Shown here one piece after another: positions 29,189 to 39,877 of a stretch of DNA of 64,000 nt. A program made the position numbers and the translations under genes. The notes under the pieces were generated by a model. The model had not been told where the DNA came from. It searched no databases and saw only the letters and a list, made by a program, of their open reading frames with translations. Every line of letters starts with the position of its first letter. The first letter of the stretch is position 1. Source of the DNA: Zwartia vadi (GTDB lineage: Bacteria > Pseudomonadota > Gammaproteobacteria > Burkholderiales > Burkholderiaceae_B); assembly GCF_030410375.1 (NCBI RefSeq), contig NZ_JAUHHE010000002.1, forward strand, positions 62,001 to 126,000. Direction: 5' to 3'.

Positions 29189-30143
29189 GGAGCGCAAAGT
29201 AAGCGCGCGCATGCTGTGCATCGGCATGCATGGCGGCAGTCAAGGTTGGCAGGTCGGGAAACTTTTCTTCATCCCGCAGATGCTGCAGGAGTTCAACGCG
29301 CACGAGTTTACCGTATGCGTCTACATTCAGATCAAATAAATGGGTTTCTAGCAAAATACGTCCGTCATTTTCGACGGTAGGACGAACCCCAAGGCTCGCA
29401 ACGCCGGGCATCGCAGTCGGTCCCAAACCGTGGGCGCGGACGACGTATATCCCGGAGCGGGCTGCGCATCGTGGCGTGACCCGCATGTTCATCGTGGGCA
29501 TGCTCAGCGTACGGCCAAGTTTCTTACCATGAATGATGTGACCAGTCATCCCATAGGGACGCCCCAGAAGGCTGGCGGCCCGGGCAACGTCGCCCGCTGC
29601 GAGTGCGCCCCGGACTTCAGAACTGGAGATCCTGCGGCCTTGGTCATCGGTCACATCGCTCAGAGTATGCACCTCTATGCCACAGCGTTGACCAAGCTCG
29701 CGCAGCAAGTGAACATCACCTGCACGCTGTCGGCCAAACCTAAAGTCCTCGCCCACCAGTAACCATCGAACATTAAGTTCTGTAGCCAGCCATTTTGTAA
29801 CAAAATCCGTGGCAGACATTTCCGCCATCGCTCGGTTAAAACGTGCGAGCACAACACGCTCGATTCCTGCGCAGGCCAGGGCGGTGAGCTTGTCACGTAG
29901 ACCAGTAATTTGGGGCGGAGAGAGCTCAGGACGGTGGTTTAAATGGGCAAAATATTGCCGTGGATGCGGGGCGAAGGTCAGGATCGTCGGGGAAAGTTTC
30001 AGACGAAAGGCCGCATCACACAATTGGGAAATCATAGCCTGATGCCCGCGGTGAACCCCGTCAAAATTACCAATTGACAAGGCGCAAGGCAGGCGAAACT
30101 CGGGCGCGGGAGCTTGACGAAAAATGCTGAAAATTGTTTTCAC
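29178..30143 (-). CDS. ribF: Bifunctional riboflavin kinase / FAD synthetase
   Basis: A 321-residue protein. The N-terminal nucleotidyltransferase domain has [11 protein letters not shown] near residues 26-36, and the C-terminal kinase has [15 protein letters not shown]. It makes FMN from riboflavin and then FAD. It is the first gene of ribF-ileS-lspA-coaBC on the minus strand. It is divergent from purN with only 44 bases between starts. Confidence 0.96.
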   Translation of the reverse strand: MKTIFSIFRQAPAPEFRLPCALSIGNFDGVHRGHQAMISQLCDAAFRLKLSPTILTFAPHPRQYFAHLNHRPELSPPQITGLRDKLTALACAGIERVVLARFNRAMAEMSATDFVTKWLATELNVRWLLVGEDFRFGRQRAGDVHLLRELGQRCGIEVHTLSDVTDDQGRRISSSEVRGALAAGDVARAASLLGRPYGMTGHIIHGKKLGRTLSMPTMNMRVTPRCAARSGIYVVRAHGLGPTAMPGVASLGVRPTVENDGRILLETHLFDLNVDAYGKLVRVELLQHLRDEEKFPDLPTLTAAMHADAQHARAYFALHGL

Positions 30144-30187
30144 GGATGACAGTTTACAATTTCAGGCTAGCCTTATTGTGGAATCCC

Positions 30188-30850
30188 ATGCCAGACCCCA
30201 AAATTTTTCGTCCCCGTTTTGTGATTTTGATCTCAGGACAGGGCTCAAACATGCAGGCAATCATGCGGGCGTGTCAGTCTGGTGAGTGTGCCGCAGACGT
30301 TGTGGCGGTGATCGCGAGTCGCTCCGAGACGGCCGGACTGTCTTGGGCGGCTGATCAAGGTGTTGAAACGGTTGGTCTACCTCATCATGCCTTCCCATCC
30401 CGGGAGGCTTTTGACCTTGCCTTGGCCGAGACTATTGACCGTTTTTCTCCAGATTATGTCTTGTTGGCAGGCTTTATGCGCGTTTTAACGCCAGGCTTTG
30501 TTGAGCGCTATTCTGGCCGTCTAATCAATATTCATCCCTCATTGCTACCCGCTTTTCCGGGTCTACATACTCACGCCCAAGCATTGGCCACGGGTGTGCA
30601 GGCCCATGGTTGCACCGTACACTTCGTGACTCCGGTGCTTGATCATGGTCCGATCATTGCTCAGGGCGTGGTGCCTGTGCAGGCGCACGACACCCCTGAA
30701 ACTTTAGCCAATCGTGTTCTGGACATTGAGCACATCGTTTATCCGCAAGTCGCTTGTTGGCTTGCGCAAGGCCGTGTCAGACTGACGAGTGATCATCGCG
30801 TTCAGGTCGACGGTGTCTCCACGCGTCTTTTTATTTCAGGGCCACACTGA
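30188..30850 (+). CDS. purN: Phosphoribosylglycinamide formyltransferase
   Basis: The ATG at 30188 gives 220 residues; longer in-frame starts would run into ribF. Motifs: ISGQGSNMQAI at the phosphate-binding N-terminus, INIHPSLLPAFPG with the catalytic Asn and His, and HFVTPVLDHGPII with the catalytic Asp. It uses 10-formyl-tetrahydrofolate in purine synthesis. Its stop and the next start share one base (TGATG). Confidence 0.95.
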   Translation: MPDPKIFRPRFVILISGQGSNMQAIMRACQSGECAADVVAVIASRSETAGLSWAADQGVETVGLPHHAFPSREAFDLALAETIDRFSPDYVLLAGFMRVLTPGFVERYSGRLINIHPSLLPAFPGLHTHAQALATGVQAHGCTVHFVTPVLDHGPIIAQGVVPVQAHDTPETLANRVLDIEHIVYPQVACWLAQGRVRLTSDHRVQVDGVSTRLFISGPH

Positions 30851-32451
30851 TGAGCAATCCCAACAAACCTGGCCGTCGGCCCTCTGGCGCGAGCGGCGTC
30901 GGGACTAAAAACAAGAAAGATCAAGCGCGCGCCGCTGCGCTCAGTGCTTCTACAGGCAAGGTAAGACCAGGCTCGGCCACAGAGCGTTTGCTCAATGCCC
31001 AGCCACGTGGCACGCATTCAGGTGGTTCAACACAAACCGGTGCGCGTTCTGCAGGGCGTGAAGTCGCCGGTCAGGTTGGCGCGCCCGCTGTTTCAACATA
31101 CGTTCCCAAGCCACGTCAGCCTGTGATGACCGTTCGGTTGGATCAAATTCGTCAGGTGCTCGACGAGGTGCTGACTTGGCGATTTGCGGCGGACTCTGTC
31201 GTTTCCCATTGGTTTAGGGCGCACCCAAAGCTTGGTATTCGAGATCGTGCCGAGGTGGCTGAAGTGGTCTATGACGTGATGCGTCATTTGCGTCGATATC
31301 GACAGCTCGGTGAGAGTGGAGTGGGTAACGCCGTGCGACGGTTAGCGATTCAGGGTGCCATCGCAACGATGGGCGCTGAGAAAGTGCGTCCTGTTTTAGA
31401 TGTCGGTGAGCTGGCATGGCTCGATAGGATTGCCCAGATTGATGATCAGTCCCTGTCGCTTCAGGTAAGAACGAGTTTGCCGGACTGGTTGTTTGAACGT
31501 ATCAAAGATTTACCTGAACTGGAGTCCTTAACGAGCGCGCTCAATTCTGCTGCCCCCCTTGATATTCGTGTCAACCCCATGAAGGCGGACCGCGATGAGA
31601 TGCTTGCTGATCTTGCCAAGGGAAATGGCGTGCGTCACGCACCCGTTGCCACTCCCTTTTCACCCTGGGGGATTCGTCTGAAAGGACGTCCTGCAATGAA
31701 TAAGTGGCATCAGTTTGAGCACGGATTAATCGAGGTTCAGGATGAGGGTAGTCAGCTACTCGCCTTGTTAGTTGGCCCAAAAAGGGGCGAAATGGTCATT
31801 GATTTTTGTGCGGGTGCCGGAGGTAAAACGCTTTTGCTGGGGGCATTGATGCGCTCGACTGGCAGGCTGTATGCCTTTGACGTATCCGCAACGCGTTTAG
31901 CTAAAGCTAAACCTCGTTTTGCACGCAGCGGTCTGTCCAATATCGTACCAGTCGCCATTGAGCATGAAAATGACACGCGTGTACGTCGATTGGCAGGTAA
32001 AGCACAAAGGGTTTTGGTTGATGCCCCATGCAGCGGCGTGGGGACCTTGCGCCGAAATCCTGATCTGAAATGGCGTCAGTCCCTACAAAGTTTGCAAGAA
32101 CTTACAGCCTTGCAGACCCGAATTTTGGCTAGCGCCTCGCGCTGTGTCGCACCGGGCGGACGACTTGTCTATGCGACCTGCAGTATTTTGCAAGAGGAAA
32201 ATCAAGCACAAGCTGAGTTGTTCCTTGCGAATCATCCCGATTTTGAACTTGTGGACGCCGCTCCGATCCTGGCCGCTCGCACGCCTCTGCAAATTGAAGG
32301 ACCTTATTTGAGCTTACGTCCGGATATTCATGGGACAGATGGGTTCTTTGCAGCGGTTTTTGAAAGAAAGAAATCCTTGGTTTCTGATCAGCCTGAAACC
32401 TTGAGTGATGCACAGTCTGAGTCAGAAGGGCACGTTTCAGAGGATGTTTAG
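30850..32451 (+). CDS. RsmB/NSUN-family RNA (cytosine-5) methyltransferase
   Basis: A 533-residue protein with a long, low-complexity, basic N-terminal tail (about residues 1-85, rich in Ser, Gly, Arg and Pro). The C-terminal Rossmann methyltransferase domain has IDFCAGAGGKTLLLGALM, the VDAPCSGVGTLRRNPD motif and ATCSILQEEN, which hold the two cysteines of m5C enzymes. Probable target is 16S rRNA (RsmB or a relative), but this is inferred. It follows purN with a one-base overlap. Confidence 0.88.
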   Translation: MSNPNKPGRRPSGASGVGTKNKKDQARAAALSASTGKVRPGSATERLLNAQPRGTHSGGSTQTGARSAGREVAGQVGAPAVSTYVPKPRQPVMTVRLDQIRQVLDEVLTWRFAADSVVSHWFRAHPKLGIRDRAEVAEVVYDVMRHLRRYRQLGESGVGNAVRRLAIQGAIATMGAEKVRPVLDVGELAWLDRIAQIDDQSLSLQVRTSLPDWLFERIKDLPELESLTSALNSAAPLDIRVNPMKADRDEMLADLAKGNGVRHAPVATPFSPWGIRLKGRPAMNKWHQFEHGLIEVQDEGSQLLALLVGPKRGEMVIDFCAGAGGKTLLLGALMRSTGRLYAFDVSATRLAKAKPRFARSGLSNIVPVAIEHENDTRVRRLAGKAQRVLVDAPCSGVGTLRRNPDLKWRQSLQSLQELTALQTRILASASRCVAPGGRLVYATCSILQEENQAQAELFLANHPDFELVDAAPILAARTPLQIEGPYLSLRPDIHGTDGFFAAVFERKKSLVSDQPETLSDAQSESEGHVSEDV

Positions 32452-32553
32452 GCTTTAGCGACCGTTAACACTTAAATAGTTGATTTTGCGCAAAAAGTTA
32501 AGGGTATTCGCTAGCAGTCAGGCACCGTCTGGGCTAAAATCCTCTACATCTTA

Positions 32554-33777
32554 ATGTCTTGGATTTTAGACGCATACATGAACGACATCATTTCTTTTGC
32601 AGCAGGCGGTTTGCTACAGGCAAACTGGTGGCAGGTTGTACTCTTTACGCTGGGGATGACCCACGTAACGATTGTTGCCGTCACCATTTTTCTGCATCGT
32701 AGCCAAGCGCACCGTGGTTTGGATTTACATCCTGCCGTGATGCACTTTTTCCGTTTCTGGCTTTGGTTGACCACAGGCATGGTGACCAAGGAATGGGTGG
32801 CGATTCATCGCAAGCACCACGCCCGTTGCGAACGTGATGGCGATCCGCATTCACCGATGATCTATGGCATTGGTAAAGTTTTATTTAGCGGCGCTGAGCT
32901 CTATCGGCACGAGTCAAAAAACGCAGAAACCTTGTCTAAATTTGGACATGGTACGCCTGACGACTGGCTCGAGCGCAATGTTTACGCGCGTTTCAGCGCC
33001 CGAGGCATTATTTTGATGTTGATCATTGATGTCGCGCTTTTTGGCTCGATCGGTTTGACGATCTGGGCGATTCAGATGGCCTGGATTCCTTTCTGGGCAG
33101 CTGGCGTAGTAAACGGTATTGGTCATTACTGGGGTTATCGTAATTTCGCCAGTCCCGACACCAGCACAAATGTCTTCCCTTGGGGAATTTTGATTGGTGG
33201 CGAGGAACTACACAATAACCATCATGCCCATGGCACTTCAGCAAAATTTTCCAGTAAATGGTACGAATTGGATATTGGTTGGATCTACATTTTGGGGCTA
33301 AAGGCTCTTGGGTTGGCCAAGGTGAAAAAAGTCGCGCCTAAGCTTCGTCTTGAAGCAAACGGCAAAGCTGGCGTGGATTTACGAACCTTGCAGGGCGTGA
33401 TTGCACATCGTTACGAGATTTTGGCCCGTTACACAGGTCTCATGAAGACCGCATGCAAAGATGAGCTCGCCCGCCTAAAGGCCTCCAAAGCCGATAGCCG
33501 TGCCGATGCCCTCGCAGCTGCAACCCATTGGCTCGGACGTGGCGAGGAAAACCTTGCTCCAGCTGAGCGTGCGCGTATCGAACAGGCTATTTCTCAGAGC
33601 GACTCGTTATCGACACTTGTCCAGATGCGTCATGATCTTGTAAAGCTCTGGGATAGTTCAACAGCCTCCAGCGAGCAGTTGCTGCATGACCTTCAGGCGT
33701 GGTGTCAGCGGGCTCAGCAAAGCGGTATTACCAGCTTAGAGGAGTTTGCCTTGCGTCTTCGCCGCTATGCGGCATGA
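32554..33777 (+). CDS. Acyl-CoA/fatty-acid delta-9-type desaturase
   Basis: A 407-residue membrane protein with the three histidine boxes of the stearoyl-CoA desaturase type: HRSQAH at 48-53, HRKHH at 85-89 and HNNHH near 217-221, which hold the diiron site. Hydrophobic segments surround them. A C-terminal cytosolic extension (about 280-407) rich in Ala, Arg and Leu is present. It introduces a double bond in fatty acyl chains, affecting membrane fluidity. An alternative start is the ATG at 32578. Its stop overlaps the uvrD start as ATGA. Confidence 0.88.
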   Translation: MSWILDAYMNDIISFAAGGLLQANWWQVVLFTLGMTHVTIVAVTIFLHRSQAHRGLDLHPAVMHFFRFWLWLTTGMVTKEWVAIHRKHHARCERDGDPHSPMIYGIGKVLFSGAELYRHESKNAETLSKFGHGTPDDWLERNVYARFSARGIILMLIIDVALFGSIGLTIWAIQMAWIPFWAAGVVNGIGHYWGYRNFASPDTSTNVFPWGILIGGEELHNNHHAHGTSAKFSSKWYELDIGWIYILGLKALGLAKVKKVAPKLRLEANGKAGVDLRTLQGVIAHRYEILARYTGLMKTACKDELARLKASKADSRADALAAATHWLGRGEENLAPAERARIEQAISQSDSLSTLVQMRHDLVKLWDSSTASSEQLLHDLQAWCQRAQQSGITSLEEFALRLRRYAA

Positions 33778-36038
33778 TCGATAAGCTTAACGACCCTCAG
33801 CGCGCCGCCGTCACTTTACCCGCCCAACACGCTCTAGTTTTGGCTGGAGCGGGTAGTGGAAAGACAAGGGTCCTAACGACTCGTATGGCCTGGCTAGTTC
33901 AAACCAGCCAGGTGAGTCCTCTCGGTATTCTTGCTGTCACATTTACTAACAAGGCCGCCCGGGAAATGGTGGCCAGGGTGTCTGCCATCCTGCCGATTGA
34001 TACCCGTGGGCTTTGGATTGGTACGTTTCACGGCCTTTGCAACCGGATGCTTCGGGCCCACCATAGGGATGCTGGTCTACCCCAGGCTTTCCAAATTCTC
34101 GATACAGCGGATCAGTTCGCTGCAATCAAAAGACTGCTCAAAGCCAACGGTATCGATGATGATAAATATCCGCCGCGTGATGTGCAGCGCTTCATCAATG
34201 GAGCAAAAGAGGATGGCCAACGACCTGCAGATATTGAGGCTTTTGATAGCTTCCGTCGTCGCCTGATTGAAATTTACACTCTTTATGAGGCTCAATGTCA
34301 GCGCGAAGGCGTCGTTGACTTTCCGGAGTTGCTGTTGCGCGCTTACGAACTTTTATCGCGTAATAGTCCGATCCGTGAACACTATCAACGCCGCTTTAAA
34401 CACATCCTGGTCGACGAGTTCCAGGACACCAATACTCTGCAATACAAATGGCTGACCTTGCTTGCAGGTGGGGGAGCGCATCTTTTCGCTGTGGGTGATG
34501 ACGATCAGTCGATTTATGCTTTTCGAGGCGCAAATGTTGGCAATATGGCTGACTTTGAGCGTGACTATGCTCGGGGTGCAGTCATTCGACTCGAGCAAAA
34601 TTATCGTTCTTTCGGACATATTCTCGACTCCGCTAATGCTCTTATCAGTCACAATACCGGACGTCTCGGCAAAAACTTATGGACTGAGCAGGGCGAGGGC
34701 GAACAGATTCGCGTAGTTGAACAACCCACTGACTTGCTTGAAGCGCAATGGCTGGTTGAAGAGGTTCGGGGCTTGATCTCTGATGGTCGTGACCGAAGTC
34801 AAATTGCGATTCTTTATCGCAGTAATGCCCAGTCTCGCGTGATTGAGCATGCATTGTTCTCCGCCGGCGTGCCTTACAAGGTATATGGTGGTTTGCGCTT
34901 TTTCGAAAGACAGGAAATCAAACACGCGCTCGCCTACTTACGCCTGATGGCAAATCTTGATGACGATACCTCTTGGATGCGCGTGGTCAATTTCCCGCCC
35001 CGTGGTATCGGCGCGAGAACCCTGGAGCTTCTGGGTGATCAGGCTAAGGCATATGACACGAGTTTAAGTGCTGCCGTTGCAAGAGTGCCTGGTAAAGGCG
35101 GTTCTAATCTTGCTCAGTTCTCAATGCTGATACAACGCTTGTCAGAGGAAACGCGTCAGTTGCCTCTTCCTGAACTGGTAGAGCACGTGATTGAGCATAG
35201 TGGTCTGATTGCGCATTATCAGCTCGATCGTGAAGGCGCGGATCGCATTGAAAACTTGCGTGAACTCGTCACTGCTGCCGCTGCGTTTGTGGCAGAGTCT
35301 GACATGGGTGGCTTGCCAGCTGGGGAAATTGTTCAGAAAGCCGGTCTTCAAGATCCAATGCAAGAAGGCTTTGATGGTTTGTCACCACTGATGGCATTCC
35401 TGTCTCATGCTGCCCTTGAAGCTGGAGATAATCAAGCACAAGCTGGACAAGATGCTGTGCAGCTGATGACAGTTCATGCTGCCAAAGGTCTCGAGTTTGA
35501 TGCTGTGTTTATTACAGGTATCGAGGAAGGCTTGTTTCCGCACGAAAACAGTATTCTTGAGCAGTCGGGTCTTGAAGAAGAGCGTCGCTTGATGTATGTG
35601 GCCATCACGCGTGCGCGCGAACGCCTTTACTTCAGTCTGGCTCAGAGTCGTATGCTTCACGGTCAGACACGTTACGCCATGCGTTCCCGTTTTCTCTCTG
35701 AGATCCCTGAAGAACACTTGAAATGGCTCACGCCCAAGCAGGGCTTGAGTGACTCTGAGCCTAGATGGAAGTCGAGTCGTTCAGACTTTGACGCCTATGC
35801 CAAACAAGGCGCTACGCTGCGCACACCAACAGTCGCCCGTAGTTCAACTTCTGGCGTGACGGTCGGAAGCCAACAATTTCGAGTCGGTCAGGGTGTGCGT
35901 CATGCCCGCTTTGGGGAAGGCACAATTTTTGGTCTGTCTGGAAGCGGGATGGATGCTCAAGCCCAAATCCAGTTTAGAGACGTAGGTGCTAAAACCTTGG
36001 CCCTTGGTGTCGCGAAACTCGACATCATTCAGGGCTAG
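33774..36038 (+). CDS. uvrD: UvrD/PcrA-type DNA helicase
   Basis: From the ATG at 33774 the protein has 754 residues, close to the UvrD length. Walker A is AGAGSGKT at 24-31, with the Walker B region DEFQDTN and the superfamily 1 motifs VGDDDQSIYAFRGA, QNYRS and VMTVHAAKGLEF-like near residue 575. The C-terminal Tudor-like domain (GQGVRHARFGEGTI) favours UvrD/PcrA over Rep. It unwinds DNA in excision and mismatch repair. It is coupled to the desaturase gene by a 4-base overlap. Confidence 0.93.
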   Translation: MIDKLNDPQRAAVTLPAQHALVLAGAGSGKTRVLTTRMAWLVQTSQVSPLGILAVTFTNKAAREMVARVSAILPIDTRGLWIGTFHGLCNRMLRAHHRDAGLPQAFQILDTADQFAAIKRLLKANGIDDDKYPPRDVQRFINGAKEDGQRPADIEAFDSFRRRLIEIYTLYEAQCQREGVVDFPELLLRAYELLSRNSPIREHYQRRFKHILVDEFQDTNTLQYKWLTLLAGGGAHLFAVGDDDQSIYAFRGANVGNMADFERDYARGAVIRLEQNYRSFGHILDSANALISHNTGRLGKNLWTEQGEGEQIRVVEQPTDLLEAQWLVEEVRGLISDGRDRSQIAILYRSNAQSRVIEHALFSAGVPYKVYGGLRFFERQEIKHALAYLRLMANLDDDTSWMRVVNFPPRGIGARTLELLGDQAKAYDTSLSAAVARVPGKGGSNLAQFSMLIQRLSEETRQLPLPELVEHVIEHSGLIAHYQLDREGADRIENLRELVTAAAAFVAESDMGGLPAGEIVQKAGLQDPMQEGFDGLSPLMAFLSHAALEAGDNQAQAGQDAVQLMTVHAAKGLEFDAVFITGIEEGLFPHENSILEQSGLEEERRLMYVAITRARERLYFSLAQSRMLHGQTRYAMRSRFLSEIPEEHLKWLTPKQGLSDSEPRWKSSRSDFDAYAKQGATLRTPTVARSSTSGVTVGSQQFRVGQGVRHARFGEGTIFGLSGSGMDAQAQIQFRDVGAKTLALGVAKLDIIQG

Positions 36039-36041
36039 CAC

Positions 36042-38054
36042 TTATTTAGAGCTTGTGCTTGCCATGATAAGTTCGATTTCGCTTTGTAGTTCAAGCCAAG
36101 TCTCTTCAAGCTGACTATGTCTTTTGGTTAGCTCCCCATGCTGAGCCATTGTATTGAATCTTTCCTGGCGACGCGCCTCCGAGTAAAGATCTGAATCCGC
36201 TATTAAAGTATCAAGAGCTTTGAGCTGATTTTGTATGTCCTCAAGTTCTTTTTCGATCTTTGTCAGCTTTGCATCCAAAGGTTTACGTAGAGCCGCAGTG
36301 CGTTGACGCTCCAGAGCCTCTTCACGTTTTTGTTGTTTTCGATCCGTATTTGAGGCTTCAGAGCCAGTTGAGCATAGGGAGTTGTCAGGTAAGCTGATAT
36401 GACTGATCGGACGTGTCGCGCTGTCTTGCTTGCGCGAGTGGGCTTGATGTTGTGCGAGCCAGTCGCGGTAGTCCTCGAGATCTCCGTCAAACTCTTGAAC
36501 GCAGCCGTCGGCAACAATCCAAAAGCTGTCTACTGTTGTGCGAAGTAAATGTCGATCGTGTGAAACAAGAAGCATGCTGCCACCAAACTCAGCAAGTGCT
36601 GTCGTTAAGGCTTCACGTGTTTCAACATCCAGGTGGTTGCTTGGCTCGTCTAACAGCAGCAGGTTAGGTTTTTGCCAGACGATCAGTGAAAGCGCAAGCC
36701 TTGCTTTCTCTCCTCCGGACATGGGTTCAACTTTATCTGTGACGCGATCTCCGCCAAAACCGAAACCACCGAGGTAATTGCGCAATTCTTGCTCGCGATG
36801 AGTCGGTGCGAGACGCATCAGGTGCTGCAGCGGACTGCTTTCCAGGTCCAGCATATCAAGTTGATGCTGAGCAAAATATCCAACTTCAAGACCGCGAGAA
36901 GCTTTGCGGCTGCCAGCTTGAATGTCAAGTTCTCCCGCGAGCGTTTTGACCAGTGTGCTTTTACCCGCACCGTTTATCCCGAGGATGCCAATGCGGTCAC
37001 CACCGCGGACCATCAAGCGAACATTGCGCAAAATCGTGATCTGCTCGCCATGCTCGTTTGAATAGCCCGCTTGCATATCTTCCAAGACGAGTAAAGGATC
37101 GGGCATTTGTTCTGGAGACGGAATACGGATATCGATTCCAGACTCCGCATGAATCGGTGCCAACTGTTCCATTCGAGCCAGTGCTTTGACACGGCTTTGC
37201 GCTTGCTTGGCTTTTGATGCCTTTGCTTTGAAGCGATCAATAAAACCTTTCAAACGTGCAGTTTCACGGGTTTGGCGTTCCCAGGCGATTTTGGTTTGTC
37301 GTAAACGCTCGGAGCGTTGAATGACGAAGTCCTGATAGCCGCCTTTGTAACGATTGAGTTTGCCTTGATCAAAGTGAAGAATAGTTTGAGCAACGGAGTC
37401 TAAAAATTCAGTGTCATGGGAGATCAGAAGAACAGTGCCAGAGTAGGCACTTAGCCACCGCTCTAACCAAAGCATAGCATCGAGATCGAGGTGATTGGTC
37501 GGCTCGTCAAGCAGCAGAAGTTCAGAGGGCGCCATCAGTGCCCTGGCTAGCGCAAGACGCATACGCCATCCGCCGGAAAAGCTGTCAACAGGACGATCCC
37601 ATTGCGCGGGGGTAAAGCCTAGGCCTGCCAGCAGTTGTTCAGCACGAGAGGCGGCTGTCCAGGCTCCCGCCTCGATGAGCTCGGACTCCAGTTCAGCGAT
37701 GCGAGCGCCTAGCGCTTCGGCTCCAAGGGGATTGCTTTCAAGTTCTTTCGTCAGCAGGGCGCGCGCGCTTTGCAAGGCACGCAAATTGGTGTCGCCATCT
37801 ATAACAAATTCGCGGGCTGAATCGTCGCTTGAGGCAATCTCTTGCTTCACACTGGCGATTCGCCAGCCTTGAGGGATTTCCAGATTGCCTGCATCCGCCT
37901 CGATTTCATGCTGAAGCAGCGCAAAAAGAGTCGACTTTCCTGCACCATTTTTTCCGACGAAACCAACGCGTTCACCGGGATGCACCACAAACTCAGTTTG
38001 ATCGAGCAATACCTTTGTGCCGCGACGAACCGTCAAACCAGAAGCACGAATCAC
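36042..38054 (-). CDS. ABC-F family ATP-binding protein (YheS-like)
   Basis: A 670-residue soluble protein with two ABC cassettes and no membrane segment. Walker A motifs are GKNGAGKST (about 35-43) and GINGAGKST. Signature motifs are SFSGGWRMRLALA and MSGGEKARLAL. A charged linker between the cassettes and a C-terminal coiled coil (about 575-665) complete the ABC-F plan. ABC-F proteins act on the ribosome. The length and tail resemble YheS. It overlaps prmB by four bases and ends three bases from the convergent uvrD stop. Confidence 0.92.
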   Translation of the reverse strand: MIRASGLTVRRGTKVLLDQTEFVVHPGERVGFVGKNGAGKSTLFALLQHEIEADAGNLEIPQGWRIASVKQEIASSDDSAREFVIDGDTNLRALQSARALLTKELESNPLGAEALGARIAELESELIEAGAWTAASRAEQLLAGLGFTPAQWDRPVDSFSGGWRMRLALARALMAPSELLLLDEPTNHLDLDAMLWLERWLSAYSGTVLLISHDTEFLDSVAQTILHFDQGKLNRYKGGYQDFVIQRSERLRQTKIAWERQTRETARLKGFIDRFKAKASKAKQAQSRVKALARMEQLAPIHAESGIDIRIPSPEQMPDPLLVLEDMQAGYSNEHGEQITILRNVRLMVRGGDRIGILGINGAGKSTLVKTLAGELDIQAGSRKASRGLEVGYFAQHQLDMLDLESSPLQHLMRLAPTHREQELRNYLGGFGFGGDRVTDKVEPMSGGEKARLALSLIVWQKPNLLLLDEPSNHLDVETREALTTALAEFGGSMLLVSHDRHLLRTTVDSFWIVADGCVQEFDGDLEDYRDWLAQHQAHSRKQDSATRPISHISLPDNSLCSTGSEASNTDRKQQKREEALERQRTAALRKPLDAKLTKIEKELEDIQNQLKALDTLIADSDLYSEARRQERFNTMAQHGELTKRHSQLEETWLELQSEIELIMASTSSK

Positions 38055-38959
38055 GGTGTCAATTGCTCTTTAGTCAGGAGAAGAATTTGATCAGAGGCCT
38101 CTGCACTATCAAGCCATACAGGCTCTAAATCAGGGAATGCTGCCTCAAAGTAAGGTCTCTCGTGTCCGATTTCTATCAGTAGCAAACCATCCTCGCTCAG
38201 ATGAGCGGGGGCTTGCTCAATAATCGTTCTGACAAGATCCATGCCATCATCACCACCTGCCAGCGCGAGTGAAGGCTCGTGGCGATACTCGGGAGGGAGT
38301 TTCAGCATCGATGCTGAGTTGACATAGGGAGGATTGCTGATAATCAGATCGTAGTGTGCGGAAACAGGGAGCGGATCGTAGAGACTTCCGTGATGCAAGT
38401 TGAGTCGATCTTTTAATCCGTGTTGTTCAACGTTAATGAGTGCAACATCTAGTGCATCTTTTGAAATATCTGTGGCATCCACAAAGGCTTCTGGGAATTG
38501 ATGCGCCGCTATGATCGCCAGGCACCCTGAACCCGTGCACAAGTCAAGAATTCCGGTTACTTCATAAGGATCGGCAATCCAAGGGCTGAGCTGATTCATG
38601 AGCAATTCAGCGATCGGTGAGCGCGGGATGATGACGCGCTGATCGACATGAAACGAATAGCCTTGCAGCCATGCCTCATGCGTCAGATAGGGGGCCGGTA
38701 AACGTTGCTCGCATCGTAAATCGATCAAACTCAGTGCGGCCTCACGCTCAGAAGGCAACACGCGTGCTTCCATGAAAGGCTCTAGTTGATCGGGAGGAAG
38801 ATGCAAGGCATGCAAAACAAGATATACAGCTTCATCCCAAGCATTGTCTGAGCCATGACCGAAGAACAGTTTGCTTTCGTTAAAGCGCGATACAGCGTAG
38901 CGAACTAAATCACGTACGCTGCAAAGCGCTTCACGAGAACCATCCATTGTTGTGGTCAT
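38051..38959 (-). CDS. prmB: Ribosomal protein L3 N5-glutamine methyltransferase
   Basis: A 302-residue SAM-dependent enzyme with the NPPY motif in IISNPPYVNS that binds the glutamine amide, and ILDLCTGSGCLAI for SAM. An N-terminal helical region of about 95 residues precedes the catalytic domain, as in PrmB. Length and the SSGVA-free N-terminus favour PrmB over PrmC. It methylates Gln on L3. It lies 43 bases downstream of dapD; in related genomes dapE is often found at this position. Confidence 0.9.
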   Translation of the reverse strand: MTTTMDGSREALCSVRDLVRYAVSRFNESKLFFGHGSDNAWDEAVYLVLHALHLPPDQLEPFMEARVLPSEREAALSLIDLRCEQRLPAPYLTHEAWLQGYSFHVDQRVIIPRSPIAELLMNQLSPWIADPYEVTGILDLCTGSGCLAIIAAHQFPEAFVDATDISKDALDVALINVEQHGLKDRLNLHHGSLYDPLPVSAHYDLIISNPPYVNSASMLKLPPEYRHEPSLALAGGDDGMDLVRTIIEQAPAHLSEDGLLLIEIGHERPYFEAAFPDLEPVWLDSAEASDQILLLTKEQLTP

Positions 38960-39002
38960 GCCGGTGTTAAACCTGAAAATTCTTTAGTGAAGTCGCAGAT
39001 CA

Positions 39003-39824
39003 TTAAGCTCTCAATAAATCGTTGATGCTTGTCTTGGCGCGCGTTTGAGCATCTACACGCTTGACGATGATGGCGCAATTCAAGCTATGTGAACCATCGG
39101 CAGCAGGCAAGGAACCAGGTACGACCACTGAGCCTGAAGGTACGCGACCGTAGTGAATTTCTTTGGTCTCACGATCGTAAATGCGCGTGCTTTGAGATAA
39201 AAATACGCCCATAGCCAGCACGGAGTTTTCTTCAACGATCACGCCCTCAACCACCTCTGAGCGGGCGCCAATGAAGCAGTTGTCTTCGATGATAGTAGGG
39301 TTGGCCTGCAGAGGCTCAAGAACGCCGCCAATGCCCACTCCGCCCGAGAGGTGAACGTTTTTGCCGATTTGAGCGCACGAACCAACTGTGGCCCACGTAT
39401 CAACCATTGTCCCTTCATCGACATAGGCGCCGATATTGACATAGGAAGGCATCAGCACAACATTGCGGCCGATAAAAGCGCCGCGTCTGGCAACTGCAGG
39501 GGGTACTACGCGATAACCACCTGTTTTGAATGCGGTTTCTCCGTATTCGGCAAACTTGAGTGGAACCTTGTCGTAGAACTGCACGGGAGCCTGACCCATG
39601 ATCGCGTTGTCATATAGTCGAAAGGACAGCAGCACCGCTTTTTTGATCCACTGATGGACTTCCCATTTGCCGTTGATCTTTTCAGCCACGCGCAAACGTC
39701 CGGTATCCAAGGCATCGATAGTGTGTTCAACAGCTTCCCGTACGGCGGCGTCTGCTGCGGAGGGGGAAAGATTGGCCCGGTTTTCCCAGCCTTGTTCAAT
39801 CGTGGTTTGCAGATCGAGAGTCAT
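39003..39824 (-). CDS. dapD: Tetrahydrodipicolinate N-succinyltransferase
   Basis: A 273-residue left-handed beta-helix acyltransferase. The repeat region (about residues 115-225) contains [24 protein letters not shown] hexapeptides and the conserved [14 protein letters not shown]. It makes N-succinyl-2-amino-6-ketopimelate on the lysine and peptidoglycan route. It follows dapC by 53 bases. The order dapC-dapD matches the succinylase pathway. Confidence 0.96.
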   Translation of the reverse strand: MTLDLQTTIEQGWENRANLSPSAADAAVREAVEHTIDALDTGRLRVAEKINGKWEVHQWIKKAVLLSFRLYDNAIMGQAPVQFYDKVPLKFAEYGETAFKTGGYRVVPPAVARRGAFIGRNVVLMPSYVNIGAYVDEGTMVDTWATVGSCAQIGKNVHLSGGVGIGGVLEPLQANPTIIEDNCFIGARSEVVEGVIVEENSVLAMGVFLSQSTRIYDRETKEIHYGRVPSGSVVVPGSLPAADGSHSLNCAIIVKRVDAQTRAKTSINDLLRA

Positions 39825-39877
39825 GACAGTCCTGTAAATAATCGAAAATAAAGAGTTTGGATAAAGAAAAGTATTTC

